A stretch of 64,000 nt of DNA from Chengkuizengella axinellae (GCF_030730905.1 NZ_JAVAMP010000006.1:62001-126000), one strand, 5' to 3'; positions 43,958 to 54,491 are shown, counted from the stretch's first letter. Notes: generated by a model not told the origin, from the letters alone. Made by a program: numbers and translations.

Positions 43958-46534
43958 TCACTCTACTTTTGCTATACTGAACCAATGCAAATTAACATTT
44001 GGCGCATAGATTTGTATCGTTTGAACCCCAGCATCCAAAGTAATGGAATCATTCATTAACTTATAAGATTGCCAGCCCCCTGTTCCCTTGACTTGCATCG
44101 TAGTCTTATAACTAGCGTCATTTTCTAAGACTTCTCCAGCAGCTAAATTTTCTGTAAATACACTACCAGGTTTAACTAACATACTTAATTGACCATTGTC
44201 CAGCTCAGACGCAGCGTAATAAGTTACTTTATAATCTCCTGCATCTTTTACATCAACAACATATTGCATCCAATCGCCTTCTTCTATAAATCCAACCGTT
44301 TCACCTTCAATGACAACACCTGACATATCATAATATTCCTTAGCACGGATGACTACTCGATCTTCCAACACAGTTGGTGCAAGAAGTTCTTTTAATATTA
44401 CATTATCTAAATAAGCTGCACTGCTTTGATTTCCAAACAAGAACTGAAGTTGTGCATGCGTATCTGTATCATTTTCCATCTTAAATACAAAATTGTAGGT
44501 TTGAGATTCAGTAGATAAATTGAATGATTTTGATGCATGTATTGTATTTTCTGTTTCATTTGTCATTCTAACATCAATGGATCGCTCCTCTGCTGCACGG
44601 GAATCAAAGGAAAGTAAGTAGGTTTTCCCTTTTTCCATGTTTAATGCAGTCTGAACAAATCGAACAGATTCAGGTGAAGCTCCTACCTCGCTGATTGAAA
44701 TCTCAAATTCTCTCTCCTCAAGGTTAACCCCTACAGCAGCAGCTGCATCTGCTCCATCTTCATTTATCAACTCCCAGAATGCCAAGCGCTGATCACCTTG
44801 ATCAAAAGTTCCATTGTACACGTAATTTCCAGTAGGAAGAATGACTTTGGTTTCATTAGGGTCTTTTTCCTTCTTAACTAATTTCACATTATCTACCCAT
44901 ACTGGCAGGTCTGAAAATTGACCCATATTAAACTCGACACGTGCATTCATGTCTGAATCTTGTATCATGTCAAAAGTAAATTCAAAATGCTGCATGTTTT
45001 CATTTAAGGCAACATTTGTATCTTGGAAATAACGAGAAAAGTTGCGATCCGGTCCTGAAACATTCACCATCATTTCACGATTTCCAGTAGATCTAGCATC
45101 AAAAGAGATCGTATAACGTTCATTTTTCACCATAGGGATTTGTGTTTGTACTAATTGGATAGCCCAAGGTGCCTCACCTCTTTTTTGAATATCAGTGTGT
45201 AATTCACCTTCTTCAGCCATGACTTCACCCTCACCGCCAAATTGTGTTTTTGGCTCGTAAGGCTGAAAATCCCAGTTCGTCAACTCTTCATCAAATCCAC
45301 CATTATAGACAAAGTTACCATCTTCTAAAGGCTCTCTAGCATCACCTGTTGTTTCAGTTGCGTAAGGGGACGGTTCTGGACGAGCTCCTGCTTCTCTATA
45401 CTCCCCATCTAATTCATATACACGTACATAATCAATTAAAAATTGCTGCGGGAATACCGTCGTTTCATCAGGATAACCTGGCCAGTCTCCACCTACTGCT
45501 AGATTTAATTGTAAATAAAATTCACGATCATAAGGTGCAGGGTAAGTATAATTTTCTGGATTATTGGGGTCCTTTGAGAACCAATCATTTTGTTTAGAAA
45601 ATAAAACATCGTCTACATACCATCTGATTTCTCCAGGTTCCCATTCTATCGTATACGTATGATAATCATCACTAAATTTCTCTCCATTTGGCAATTGATA
45701 GGATTCACCTGTATAAGTATGCGGAGAACCATAGTGTAAAGTTCCGTGAACTGTATAAGGATCGTGTCCTACAAGCTCAAAAATATCTATTTCACCAGAT
45801 GAAGGCCACACATTATATACCTGATAATCTGTAGGCATCATCCATATTGCAGGCCAAATTCCTTGTCCTTCAGGGGATTTAGCTCTAATTTCAAATCTGC
45901 CGTATTTCCAATCTCCCTTACCCTCTGTGGTTAATTTCGCTGACGTGTATTCTTCAGCACCGAAATTTTCCTCATGTGCTTCAATAACAAGAGAACCATC
46001 TTCTATACGAGCATTTTCTGAACGGTTTGTATAGTTCTGTAATTCATGGTTGCCGTATCCACCGCCACCTTGAATGAAGTTCCACTTGCTTTCATCTATT
46101 TGTGCATCCTCGAAGTCGTCTTCCCATACTAAGCTCCATTTTTCAGTTTGGACTTTTCCATTAGATAACTTAATCTCTTTAAAATCTACAATTTTGTTAT
46201 TGTCATCTACTAAAAATACACCTAAATATTTATTCGTTTTCCCATCCACTCCAGAAATATCCTCTCCTGGTGTGTATGAATTCGTAACTGTTCTATTAGA
46301 GGAAACTACTTCCCCTATCGTTGGCTCTGCAAAAGGCTCACTCGAAACTTGGACTGCCAAATGATGAATGGTTTCATCAAAATCAACAGAAACAGCTGTT
46401 GTCCCATGTGTTTTTCCTTTTGAAGCTTTAGGTTGAAATCCGCTTTTATCGCTATTTTGAGTCGAGTAGAAAACGATTCCAATTATAATAATGATGACTG
46501 CCAATGAAGTTAAAATTAACCCTAGTTTTTTCAA
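43958..46534 (-). CDS. Membrane-tethered GH16 beta-1,3-glucanase with CBM4/9 and CBM6 modules
   Basis: An 858-aa enzyme. The N-terminal hydrophobic helix (residues 5-23) lacks a clear cleavage site and is followed by a Ser/Gln/Asn linker, so it is probably an uncleaved anchor. The pre-GH16 module covers about 38-130 and GH16 about 132-380, with catalytic Glu248/Asp250/Glu253 in GEIDIFELVG (EIDIFE where its paralogues have EIDIME). CBM4/9-like modules follow at about 405-551 and 568-711, then a CBM6-like module (about 725-858). It lies 131 bp downstream of the phosphorylase gene and may be read with it. Confidence 0.92.
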   Translation of the reverse strand: MKKLGLILTSLAVIIIIIGIVFYSTQNSDKSGFQPKASKGKTHGTTAVSVDFDETIHHLAVQVSSEPFAEPTIGEVVSSNRTVTNSYTPGEDISGVDGKTNKYLGVFLVDDNNKIVDFKEIKLSNGKVQTEKWSLVWEDDFEDAQIDESKWNFIQGGGGYGNHELQNYTNRSENARIEDGSLVIEAHEENFGAEEYTSAKLTTEGKGDWKYGRFEIRAKSPEGQGIWPAIWMMPTDYQVYNVWPSSGEIDIFELVGHDPYTVHGTLHYGSPHTYTGESYQLPNGEKFSDDYHTYTIEWEPGEIRWYVDDVLFSKQNDWFSKDPNNPENYTYPAPYDREFYLQLNLAVGGDWPGYPDETTVFPQQFLIDYVRVYELDGEYREAGARPEPSPYATETTGDAREPLEDGNFVYNGGFDEELTNWDFQPYEPKTQFGGEGEVMAEEGELHTDIQKRGEAPWAIQLVQTQIPMVKNERYTISFDARSTGNREMMVNVSGPDRNFSRYFQDTNVALNENMQHFEFTFDMIQDSDMNARVEFNMGQFSDLPVWVDNVKLVKKEKDPNETKVILPTGNYVYNGTFDQGDQRLAFWELINEDGADAAAAVGVNLEEREFEISISEVGASPESVRFVQTALNMEKGKTYLLSFDSRAAEERSIDVRMTNETENTIHASKSFNLSTESQTYNFVFKMENDTDTHAQLQFLFGNQSSAAYLDNVILKELLAPTVLEDRVVIRAKEYYDMSGVVIEGETVGFIEEGDWMQYVVDVKDAGDYKVTYYAASELDNGQLSMLVKPGSVFTENLAAGEVLENDASYKTTMQVKGTGGWQSYKLMNDSITLDAGVQTIQIYAPNVNLHWFSIAKVE

Positions 46535-46562
46535 TGTAATCCTCCACCTTCTGTCTGAATAA

Positions 46563-46656
46563 GAATACCCTTAAGAAGCTTTATTCTAAAAAGATATGAA
46601 ACTAAAATACACGCTATCTTTTAGAAATAAAATGAAGAGCTCCTTATAGGGTATTC
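46563..46656. repeat. Long-loop inverted repeat between phosphorylase and GH16 genes
   Basis: GAATACCCT (46563-46571) and AGGGTATTC (46648-46656) are perfect 9-bp arms 76 nt apart, spanning most of the intergenic region. It could close a structured leader for the downstream GH16 message or act as a terminator for the phosphorylase gene; neither is supported further. Confidence 0.35.
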
Positions 46657-46665
46657 ATCCTAAAA

Positions 46666-49600
46666 TTATGCTAAGTAAGCATCTATTTTTATAATCTTAC
46701 CTTCACGCACCATGGATGCATATGGATCTGGGACAAAATGATCTTCGATCGTAACTTGCTCCCCATCTTCGGTAGTAAGTACGAATTTATTCACTTGTAC
46801 TCCATCTGCTCCAAATGTATTTTTCCCTGATTTATTAATGTAAGTCACATCACATTTAGATAAGAAATTGAATTGAACCGTGCCATTTTCATCAAATAAC
46901 CATCCTGGTAATATTGGCTTTAATTTCAAGCTAAGCTTGCCATCTTCCATTTGAAATGGTTGTTTGTTCGCCATCATCAAATACCAAATAGAAAGAAACT
47001 CTGCTGTAGAACCACTTAACCTTGCCACAAAACCTGTACCGTGTTGAGTCACATCAGGATTTGCACTGCTCGCGATAAATGAACTATTTTCTAGAATACT
47101 TCTTCCATAAACCTCTGGATCTAAAAATGGGACCATTACATTTTGCATATCTTCAAAAAACTCATCATATAAACCTGCTTTTAACACCTCTAAAATATAC
47201 TTATATTCCATATGCATAAAGACAGATTCATTTTCCAGCCAGCCTGGAGTAAAGGCTCTAACCCTTCCCAACTCAAAGGACTCTTCTTCTAAAGAAGCAT
47301 TCACCTTATACATTTTTAACTTTTTATCATATACGCCACTATTTTTAATTTGCTGATAAAGCTTTTGTTTTTCTTCAAACGAATCCAATACTTTAAGTGC
47401 TCTAGTAGGACCTTCCAAAAATTGAGGAAGATTGTTCAGCTTAAACTTCGTCACCTTCACATTTGGCAAATGATTTTTGTTTAATTTTTGTTTTCCATCT
47501 TCAGTTGTGATCTGTTCATAACTGTCTGCTTCAAAATAGAAATAAGTTGGATATTTCCCATCATTCAATTCTAAAGCACGCTTCATTCCTTCATTCATTT
47601 TGTTTACAAATTTATTCAATATATGAACGATCTCTGAGACTTCGAATTCCGCTTCTGCCCCATCAATTCCATACTTTGTTTTCTCACGATATTGTTCTCT
47701 AGCAGTAGATACTTGATCCCAATATTGATAGTCCTTATCTAATTGCTCTGACGCATTATAAGTATCAAGATAACCTTCTATAGCTTTCAGCAAATCAGCC
47801 ATTTCCACTGGAAGTTTTATTGTTTTGCTAATGCCTTCACTTGAGGAAATCACAAATTGAAGGAGTCTTTTTAATTCACTTGCTTCACTAAACCCAGAGG
47901 CGAATAAGCCTGGCAAACCATTCATTGAATCGTTCCAACCTGGTTTGTTCGCTTCCATCTCAACACCTAGTCCATATGGATCTAATGTTGCAAATTTATT
48001 CAAAGCCAAAGAAACAGCTTTACTATATAAATTTGTATAATAAATGTCACCTTCTCCAAACTTCGTTCTCACCCAATTAGGCAATTCAGTTCTTGCATGA
48101 AGCATGGATTCTTTTTCAGCATCTTCTTCAATTGCATCATATTGACGTACCTTTCCATCAACCAATACATATTTGTCCTCTCTTGGCAATACAATGGCTG
48201 GGCTGTCAAAGTAAGTATAGGTTTGTTTGTCAAACAACATTTCATGAAGACGATCAGGATAAATAGCTAAGTAACTATCCACTAAGTCCATATTATATGT
48301 CCAATGATCTACCCAATATCCTTCTCCAAATTCTGCTTCAACATGCTGTTCACTAATTTGAAGAGCTTCTAATAAAAACTGCTCTTCAGAAACTTCAAGT
48401 TTAATATTTCTATTGCCAATCTGTGTTAATAGCTCACCCGGTGTGTATGGTTTAGTAAAGAAGGTTGTAATTTTATTTTTATCGTTGTCATGAACAAACT
48501 TTAATATCATATCCAATTGATCTTGCTTCACTGTAAAACTGCAGCCTTTTACTACAAGTGGGTTATATCCATCTGTCTGCATAAGGTTAAAAAACATGTT
48601 CACATTAAAATCTTCAATTTCTGGATGGAACAGCACATCACTTCTTCGATTTTGATTCGCATCTCTAAAGTTTCCGTTCCCTTGTGAATAATACCCTGCT
48701 TCTAACGAGAAGAAGTTATAATCCCTCTCTAAATCACCATGTTTTCTAGAGTAAATATGATACACAAGTGACTTGTCACCTGCTTCAAACGTAACGGGAT
48801 AACCGCCTCGAAGAAGATTGTCCAAATAGTTTTGCTTACAGTAAGCGTCAAATAAACTAGAAGACGTCTTTGTAGCAATATCATTTGTTAATTCTTCAAC
48901 TAATTGCTGTGCCTCATTTCGTTTTGTATCAATGTAGGATTTTTGGCTTAATTCATCTTTGCGTGAATTGATCTGTTCGATATCATGAACAAAACCTATC
49001 ATTGTATTAATTTCAACAGATTGTCCTGGCTGCAATTCTTTTTCTAGTCCTGAAAAACCTGTAGGCACTTTATTCGTTGTCACTTGCTGTTGACTTAGTA
49101 AGTCTCCAAGAGAATTTTTCAAAAATACATCTGGTTTGTTAAAGGATGTGTTCATGCCAAACACAAGATTTGCATCTACAATTGGCGAAATTAAGTTGTC
49201 ATCATCAAAACTTAAATAAAAATAACCACCTTTAATTTCTCCTACTGCTGCAGAATCCGCTGTATCCCCTCTTAACTTATAAAAAGGAATCCCTTGATCC
49301 AAGTTATATACGTCCATCCAGCTTTTTAACGTATGACCCAATCTTTTATAAGGCTCTTCTGTAATACCGTATGGAAGAATAGAAGGCATTCCATCTAATA
49401 CTTCACATTTTACTTTTTCTTCAGAAATATTTTTAATTTTCACTGTACGAACTAAAGATGCAAATGATTCATTAGGCAAAGTGTAATAACTAACGGATAC
49501 TTGCAATCCTGTTTCTTTATTGGTGGAATCGATTTCAAGAAGATTAGATGAAATGTACATATTTTCATCTAACTGTAAATCACCACTCTGATATGTAAAA

Positions 49601-49887
49601 GGTTCATAGTATCCTTTTTTCTCGCCTTTATTATATTTAATAAAGGTACGAAAACCTGTTGTAGGAATTTGCTGATAAGATTTATTAGCTGGAAAAAACT
49701 CCATGATAGAACTATCTTTATTTTGTACTCCGAAGCTCGCAATGCCTTGTCCTCGGTTCACATAAAAAGCCCAAATTGGAATTCCCATCGTTCCAGCAAT
49801 ACCAGGAAAAAAACTGGAAAAAGGTTTTTGATTGTTATAATCTCTGATCACAAATCGTTTTTGTTCATCAAAAAAGTATGGTTTCAT
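46666..49887 (-). CDS. Large GH94-clan phosphorylase, probably beta-1,3-oligoglucan phosphorylase (GH161/GH149-like)
   Basis: A 1073-aa cytoplasmic protein. ATG 49887 follows GGAGG; the open frame extends 30 codons further to 49977 without a ribosome site. The N-terminus (FRTFIKY, GFVHDIEQINSR) is a large beta-sandwich and the second half an (alpha/alpha)6 barrel. The motif KPGWNDSMNGLPGLFASGF (catalytic-type Asp653) is the equivalent of the GH94 DWND motif but in the wording used by larger phosphorylases. Enzymes of this size in Paenibacillus and relatives (GH161, also GH149) phosphorolyse beta-1,3-oligoglucans longer than laminaribiose. The position between the two-component operon and three laminarinases agrees. 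GH161 against GH149 cannot be settled by eye. Confidence 0.75.
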   Translation of the reverse strand: MKPYFFDEQKRFVIRDYNNQKPFSSFFPGIAGTMGIPIWAFYVNRGQGIASFGVQNKDSSIMEFFPANKSYQQIPTTGFRTFIKYNKGEKKGYYEPFTYQSGDLQLDENMYISSNLLEIDSTNKETGLQVSVSYYTLPNESFASLVRTVKIKNISEEKVKCEVLDGMPSILPYGITEEPYKRLGHTLKSWMDVYNLDQGIPFYKLRGDTADSAAVGEIKGGYFYLSFDDDNLISPIVDANLVFGMNTSFNKPDVFLKNSLGDLLSQQQVTTNKVPTGFSGLEKELQPGQSVEINTMIGFVHDIEQINSRKDELSQKSYIDTKRNEAQQLVEELTNDIATKTSSSLFDAYCKQNYLDNLLRGGYPVTFEAGDKSLVYHIYSRKHGDLERDYNFFSLEAGYYSQGNGNFRDANQNRRSDVLFHPEIEDFNVNMFFNLMQTDGYNPLVVKGCSFTVKQDQLDMILKFVHDNDKNKITTFFTKPYTPGELLTQIGNRNIKLEVSEEQFLLEALQISEQHVEAEFGEGYWVDHWTYNMDLVDSYLAIYPDRLHEMLFDKQTYTYFDSPAIVLPREDKYVLVDGKVRQYDAIEEDAEKESMLHARTELPNWVRTKFGEGDIYYTNLYSKAVSLALNKFATLDPYGLGVEMEANKPGWNDSMNGLPGLFASGFSEASELKRLLQFVISSSEGISKTIKLPVEMADLLKAIEGYLDTYNASEQLDKDYQYWDQVSTAREQYREKTKYGIDGAEAEFEVSEIVHILNKFVNKMNEGMKRALELNDGKYPTYFYFEADSYEQITTEDGKQKLNKNHLPNVKVTKFKLNNLPQFLEGPTRALKVLDSFEEKQKLYQQIKNSGVYDKKLKMYKVNASLEEESFELGRVRAFTPGWLENESVFMHMEYKYILEVLKAGLYDEFFEDMQNVMVPFLDPEVYGRSILENSSFIASSANPDVTQHGTGFVARLSGSTAEFLSIWYLMMANKQPFQMEDGKLSLKLKPILPGWLFDENGTVQFNFLSKCDVTYINKSGKNTFGADGVQVNKFVLTTEDGEQVTIEDHFVPDPYASMVREGKIIKIDAYLA

Positions 49888-49977
49888 CTTAGCCTCCAAA
49901 TGAGTTAATATATTATATCTTTCCCTATAATATAACAAAATCAATGACAAATTAGTAGTAATTAAAATAAAGTTCAA

Positions 49978-51174
49978 TTATTGCGATTGTTTATGCTGTG
50001 ACTTACTTTGTTCTCTATAATCATAAGGGCTCATATTTTCAAAAGCTTTAAATACTTTGCTAAAATGAGCTTGATCTGTATATCCAACCATTTTGCATAT
50101 TTGATAAATTTTATGATTAGTCTCTTTTAATAAGTCCTTTGCTTTATTAATTCGAGTTTTTGTCACATAATGACTAAAGGTCACTCCCATTTCGCTCTTA
50201 AACAAACTGCTCAAATAGTTAGGGTTAACAAACAATTGCTCAGCTAAGGAAGTTAAGGTGATTTCTTTATCATAGTCATTTTCTACAAATTCAATTACAG
50301 AGCGTATCAATCGATGAATAGACTCATTTGATTTCCCTTTCTTCACTTGCTCCTCTTCTTTGTATAAACCTAGCTCTTTAAGACTTTTTTTGTAAAGTTT
50401 ACTAACATCATTCAATTGACCGCTAACCCCACCAATTCCAATTTCAAAACTTCTTTTTAAAATTTGTTCTATCGCATTGGTAATGTTTTTTAATACAGCG
50501 TCGTACTTTTTGGTTTGATCCTTTTGTGAAAATAAAAGTGTTGTAATATGGCTTTCCTCAACAACAACAATGGATGTACCCATTTCACTTAATACATCCG
50601 TGATAATATTTTTCAAGGAGAATCGTATTGTTTTTTTTCTCAATTCTTCAGGCTTCATCGTGATAGAAAACAAATAAATAGATTGGAATTCAGGAAACAA
50701 TGATTCATCATAATATGGGACTGGCATTTCATAAAAAAGGTCCTGAACCCTTTTCTCCAATAGATTCTTTTCTCTTAGTCGACCAATCTCTTTTTTGGAT
50801 TTTCGATTGTTGATCATCATTTCAATCTTGCTTATAATTTCTCTAACACTTTCCACCGAAGTTGGTTTTAATAAATAATCAACTACTTTGTATTGTAACG
50901 CCGTACGGGCATACTCAAAATCAGCATGACCTGTCAGCATAACAACATATGTTTTGGAATTAGATTCATAAATATATTTTGCCAACTGCAAACCATCCAT
51001 TCCAGGCATTCTTATATCTGTAATCACGATATCAAACTTTGTATTCTTTAGTTTTGAGATTGCATCTTCCCCATCTTCAGCTGTTTGCACCTCGTAATCA
51101 TCTTCAATCGTTCGGATCATATTGGCCATAGCATTTCTTACAATGGGTTCATCATCAACCATTAATATATTCAT
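49978..51174 (-). CDS. YesN/AraC-type response regulator
   Basis: A 398-aa protein with a receiver domain (1-120; acidic pocket Asp7-Asp8, phospho-acceptor Asp53 in ITDIRMPGMDG, conserved Lys in YLLKPTS) and a C-terminal AraC-type double helix-turn-helix (about 295-392; LAEQLFVNPNYLSSLFKSEMGVTF and QICKMVGYTDQAHFSKVFKAF). The middle (130-290) is the poorly conserved linker of this family. It follows the sensor kinase and binding-protein genes with short gaps and AGGAGG at its start, so it should be the cognate regulator. Likely targets are the promoter blocks P1-P3, whose upstream element and weak -35 suit an AraC activator; this is an inference. Confidence 0.95.
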   Translation of the reverse strand: MNILMVDDEPIVRNAMANMIRTIEDDYEVQTAEDGEDAISKLKNTKFDIVITDIRMPGMDGLQLAKYIYESNSKTYVVMLTGHADFEYARTALQYKVVDYLLKPTSVESVREIISKIEMMINNRKSKKEIGRLREKNLLEKRVQDLFYEMPVPYYDESLFPEFQSIYLFSITMKPEELRKKTIRFSLKNIITDVLSEMGTSIVVVEESHITTLLFSQKDQTKKYDAVLKNITNAIEQILKRSFEIGIGGVSGQLNDVSKLYKKSLKELGLYKEEEQVKKGKSNESIHRLIRSVIEFVENDYDKEITLTSLAEQLFVNPNYLSSLFKSEMGVTFSHYVTKTRINKAKDLLKETNHKIYQICKMVGYTDQAHFSKVFKAFENMSPYDYREQSKSQHKQSQ

Positions 51175-51230
51175 GCTTACCTCCTTTTTTTAAATAGAAA
51201 TCATATTTTTTTTAGTAGTTGAAACAAAAG

Positions 51231-52571
51231 TTATTTTTTAATTAATTCACTTTTAATTTGCTGCATTGCGTTGTCCCAGGCGTCCTCTGGAGAGGCATTA
51301 TACTGATCCACTTGCAGCAGAGCATCATCTATAATTTCAGTTACAAAATGTTGATACGGGCCTTCATAAACTGGTTCCAGCTTCTCGGCTGATTCCGTAA
51401 ATATCTCACCTACAGGTGCATTATTAAAATAATGCAATTTTGTTTCTAAAATGATAGGATCATCATACAACATAGAAGCTGAAGGGAAAATCTTATCCTT
51501 CGTAAAAACTCTAAGCTGACTTTCTAATGAAGTTAAGTGCTCTATTAATTTATACGCTTCTCTAGGATGTTTTCCTTCTTTTGGCATCGTTAAAAATGAT
51601 CCCCCCCAGTTTCCTCCTCCTTCAGGTAAATAAGTTACATCCCATTCACTCAACTTACTCACATTAACTGATGAGGTGTTATTTGAGATGAGTGCATCTT
51701 CAATGATTGACAACATCCAAGAAGTAGCAAACGTAATCGCAAATTCATTTTCTCTTATGATTTCACCCCATTGAGGTTCATAAAGCTGTGGAGCCCCTCT
51801 GGAAAAGCCCATCTCCTTTGCAATCACCGCGTAATCCCACGCTTTTTTTACATTTGGGTTTGTATCCACAATTAATTTATTTGTACCTTCCTCAAAATAC
51901 TGTTGTTCTCCTTGGCCTAAAATCACCCGATATAAAATGTAAATATTATCGATCATGTAAATATTATGTTCCTTTAATATTTCCCCAACCTCAAATAAAT
52001 CATCCCAAGTCTTAATTCTCATTGAAACTAATCTACGATCGGTTGGTAAGCCAGCTTTTTTAAACAAGCTTCTATTGTACAGCATAGCTACTGGTCCTAT
52101 ATCCGTAGGCAAACCGAATAAAAACCCATCTCGATTGGATGCTTGCTGCCATTTCCAATCCAAGTATTGATCCTTTAATGTCTGCCCTCCATATAGTGTT
52201 AAATCATAAAAAGCTTTATCAAATTCTTTGAAACGCTCCAAATAACTTACCTCAACTAGACTTATATCTGGCGCACCATATCCAGCTGCAAACGCAGTTT
52301 GTAAATTATAATGTGTGTCTTCATAAGACAGTACAATCGTGTTAACGTTAACATCATCATGCTGTAAATCATATTCTCTTATCAGGTCCTCTAATCCACT
52401 TCCGTCCCATAACCATACGGTTAATTCAACCACTGAATCAGTATTTGTACGGTTCGTAGCTATGTTTCCAAAATCATAATCATAATCATTCCATACATTA
52501 CATGCAGAAAGCTGCAGCATCAAGAAAATGGAAAACACAATCATAATACGTTTACTAAGTGAATGAATCAT
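51231..52571 (-). CDS. Sugar-binding lipoprotein encoded inside the two-component operon
   Basis: A 446-aa family 1 solute-binding lipoprotein with lipobox LSAC (Cys24) and a clear GGAGGAACG start site. It shares landmark stretches with the two transporter binding proteins (GLPTDIGPVAMLYNRSLFKK, GNWGGSFLTMPKEGKHP) but is more diverged. It lies between the histidine kinase (69 bp upstream) and the response regulator (57 bp downstream) and has no permease beside it. Two readings fit: a third binding protein for the duplicated importer, or a ligand receptor that presents oligosaccharide to the kinase. The second is favoured by gene order. Confidence 0.9.
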   Translation of the reverse strand: MIHSLSKRIMIVFSIFLMLQLSACNVWNDYDYDFGNIATNRTNTDSVVELTVWLWDGSGLEDLIREYDLQHDDVNVNTIVLSYEDTHYNLQTAFAAGYGAPDISLVEVSYLERFKEFDKAFYDLTLYGGQTLKDQYLDWKWQQASNRDGFLFGLPTDIGPVAMLYNRSLFKKAGLPTDRRLVSMRIKTWDDLFEVGEILKEHNIYMIDNIYILYRVILGQGEQQYFEEGTNKLIVDTNPNVKKAWDYAVIAKEMGFSRGAPQLYEPQWGEIIRENEFAITFATSWMLSIIEDALISNNTSSVNVSKLSEWDVTYLPEGGGNWGGSFLTMPKEGKHPREAYKLIEHLTSLESQLRVFTKDKIFPSASMLYDDPIILETKLHYFNNAPVGEIFTESAEKLEPVYEGPYQHFVTEIIDDALLQVDQYNASPEDAWDNAMQQIKSELIKK

Positions 52572-52639
52572 AACGTTCCTCCATATGATAATTCTTGTTT
52601 ACGAATTAGCACTAACGTTTTTTTTCGATTTGGTGCAAT

Positions 52640-54466
52640 CTAACTCTTATCTTTTTTGATTGGAAGTTTAATGTTTACTTTTAAACCTCCTAATGTACTT
52701 TGTGAAAGCTTCATCCCGTAATCTTTCCCATAAATTAGTTGGATTCGATATCTTAAGTTGGAAATACCGATACCTGAATGCATAATATTATGATCATTCA
52801 TTTCAGCATGAATTTCAGCATGTTCAATTTTCTCCATTTCCGACTCAGTCATACCTATACCATTGTCCTCTACAATAAAATGAATATGATTGTCTTCTCT
52901 ATAAATTTGAATATGAATGATCCATTCCTTCATCCTCTTTGGTTCCAAACCATGTGATATAGCATTTTCTACTAGAGGCTGCAATAACAGCTTCATAATA
53001 TAAGTGGTTAGTACGGATTCAGGATTGACGTTAATTTCCACTTTCAATTTTTCTCCATATCTCGCTTTTAAAATATCTAAAAAGTGATTTAAGTGCTTCA
53101 AATCCTCATCGATCGTAACTAATTCCGATCCAGGTTGAATACTGTAACGAAGAAGATCGCTTAAACTTAACACCATATTGGCCGTCTTATACTGTCCTTC
53201 ATTAATCAATTCCCAATATATCGTGTTTAACGTATTGTATAAAAAATGAGGCTTAAATTGAGCTTTAAGTGCAATTAATTGTGCATGTTTTTCACTGATT
53301 TGTTTATCTGATAAATCTTTTATGGTTTGCTTTAAATCTTGCTGCATCTGATTATAACTATGATACAGCATATCTATTTCTTTATTTTCCATAAACCCTT
53401 TATAAGGCTCTAATGGTCCATGACCTAGTCTATTTAATCTAACAGCAAGTTTACTAATCGGTTTCGATATACTCCATGAGAAAAATAAAATAAAAATCAG
53501 TGCAGATATGATACCCGTCATTCCAATAAGAAATAAGCTGTCTTCAATATTCTCTAAATCTTTAAAAGCCTCTTCTATGTCAACATAAACCATAAAGGTC
53601 CAACCGCTGTAGTCAGATTGTGTATGAGAGATATATGTAATTTCGCCGTCTACTTCCCATTCAATCATACGATCTTGATGCATTTTCATCATATTCAGCA
53701 AACCAGCTTCTACTTGAGTTCCAATTTGACTTTTATCTTCAGAGTATATGACGTTTCCAAATCGGTCAACAATCTGTACCTTGCCACTTGTACCAAAATT
53801 GACCTCACCGACAAGTCTTTCAAGGGTTTGAATTGGAAATACTGTAAACAAATAACCGATATGATCAAGTTGGTTTACATCATTGATTTGTCTTGCCCCG
53901 ATGACAGACGGCAATATTTTTTCATTTCTCCAAGAATCACCTGCTATCCATACCATCCTGCCAGTAAATTCATCTACAGTATCAAACCAAGGTTTGTTTT
54001 TCATTTCATGTAATGTTTGAGGTAAAAACAAAGTGTTATTTGCATCGAAATCAATTCCCGCATTATCTATAACTTGAATAAAATAATCCTCTTTAATAAA
54101 GCGGCTTTGTTCTCCAATAATCCTATCAATTTCAAAATTTCTTTTAGAGCTTTCTTCTTTTATAATGTTTGCAAAATGTTCTTGTAAATTTGGATGAAAC
54201 TCTAACATACTTTGTATGTAAATAAGGTATTCTTGTAAAACAGGATGAAAAGCTACCGTTTGTGATACTTTGTCAAACTCCATTAAATTAACATCAATTT
54301 TCCCTTTTAATTGGATGACAGATTCCTGTAAATACTCTGAAGTTTTCACTAAAACAACCTCTGAAGAGTTTTTAATAGAAAAGTAACTTATTAGACTTAT
54401 TGTGATGAGCAGAATCGTTGAAAAAACCACCATCAGCTGAACTACGATCGGTATTTTTTTATTCAA
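52640..54466 (-). CDS. YesM-type sensor histidine kinase
   Basis: A kinase of about 608 aa. I place the start at TTG 54466, seven bases after AGGGGTGAG; a TTG at 54490 gives eight more residues but no ribosome site. TM1 (about 10-32) and TM2 (about 310-335) flank an extracytoplasmic Cache-like sensor domain; HAMP (about 335-385) and a short coiled region follow. The phospho-acceptor motif is QFKPHFLYNTLN (His near 407), with N-box LVENAISHGL and G-box DNGIGM of the HATPase domain. This is the LytS/YesM family paired with AraC-type regulators. The extracytoplasmic sensor domain and adjacent binding-protein gene suggest glucan-fragment sensing. Confidence 0.93.
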   Translation of the reverse strand: MNKKIPIVVQLMVVFSTILLITISLISYFSIKNSSEVVLVKTSEYLQESVIQLKGKIDVNLMEFDKVSQTVAFHPVLQEYLIYIQSMLEFHPNLQEHFANIIKEESSKRNFEIDRIIGEQSRFIKEDYFIQVIDNAGIDFDANNTLFLPQTLHEMKNKPWFDTVDEFTGRMVWIAGDSWRNEKILPSVIGARQINDVNQLDHIGYLFTVFPIQTLERLVGEVNFGTSGKVQIVDRFGNVIYSEDKSQIGTQVEAGLLNMMKMHQDRMIEWEVDGEITYISHTQSDYSGWTFMVYVDIEEAFKDLENIEDSLFLIGMTGIISALIFILFFSWSISKPISKLAVRLNRLGHGPLEPYKGFMENKEIDMLYHSYNQMQQDLKQTIKDLSDKQISEKHAQLIALKAQFKPHFLYNTLNTIYWELINEGQYKTANMVLSLSDLLRYSIQPGSELVTIDEDLKHLNHFLDILKARYGEKLKVEINVNPESVLTTYIMKLLLQPLVENAISHGLEPKRMKEWIIHIQIYREDNHIHFIVEDNGIGMTESEMEKIEHAEIHAEMNDHNIMHSGIGISNLRYRIQLIYGKDYGMKLSQSTLGGLKVNIKLPIKKDKS

Positions 54467-54491
54467 ATTGATGCTCACCCCTAATTGCAAA

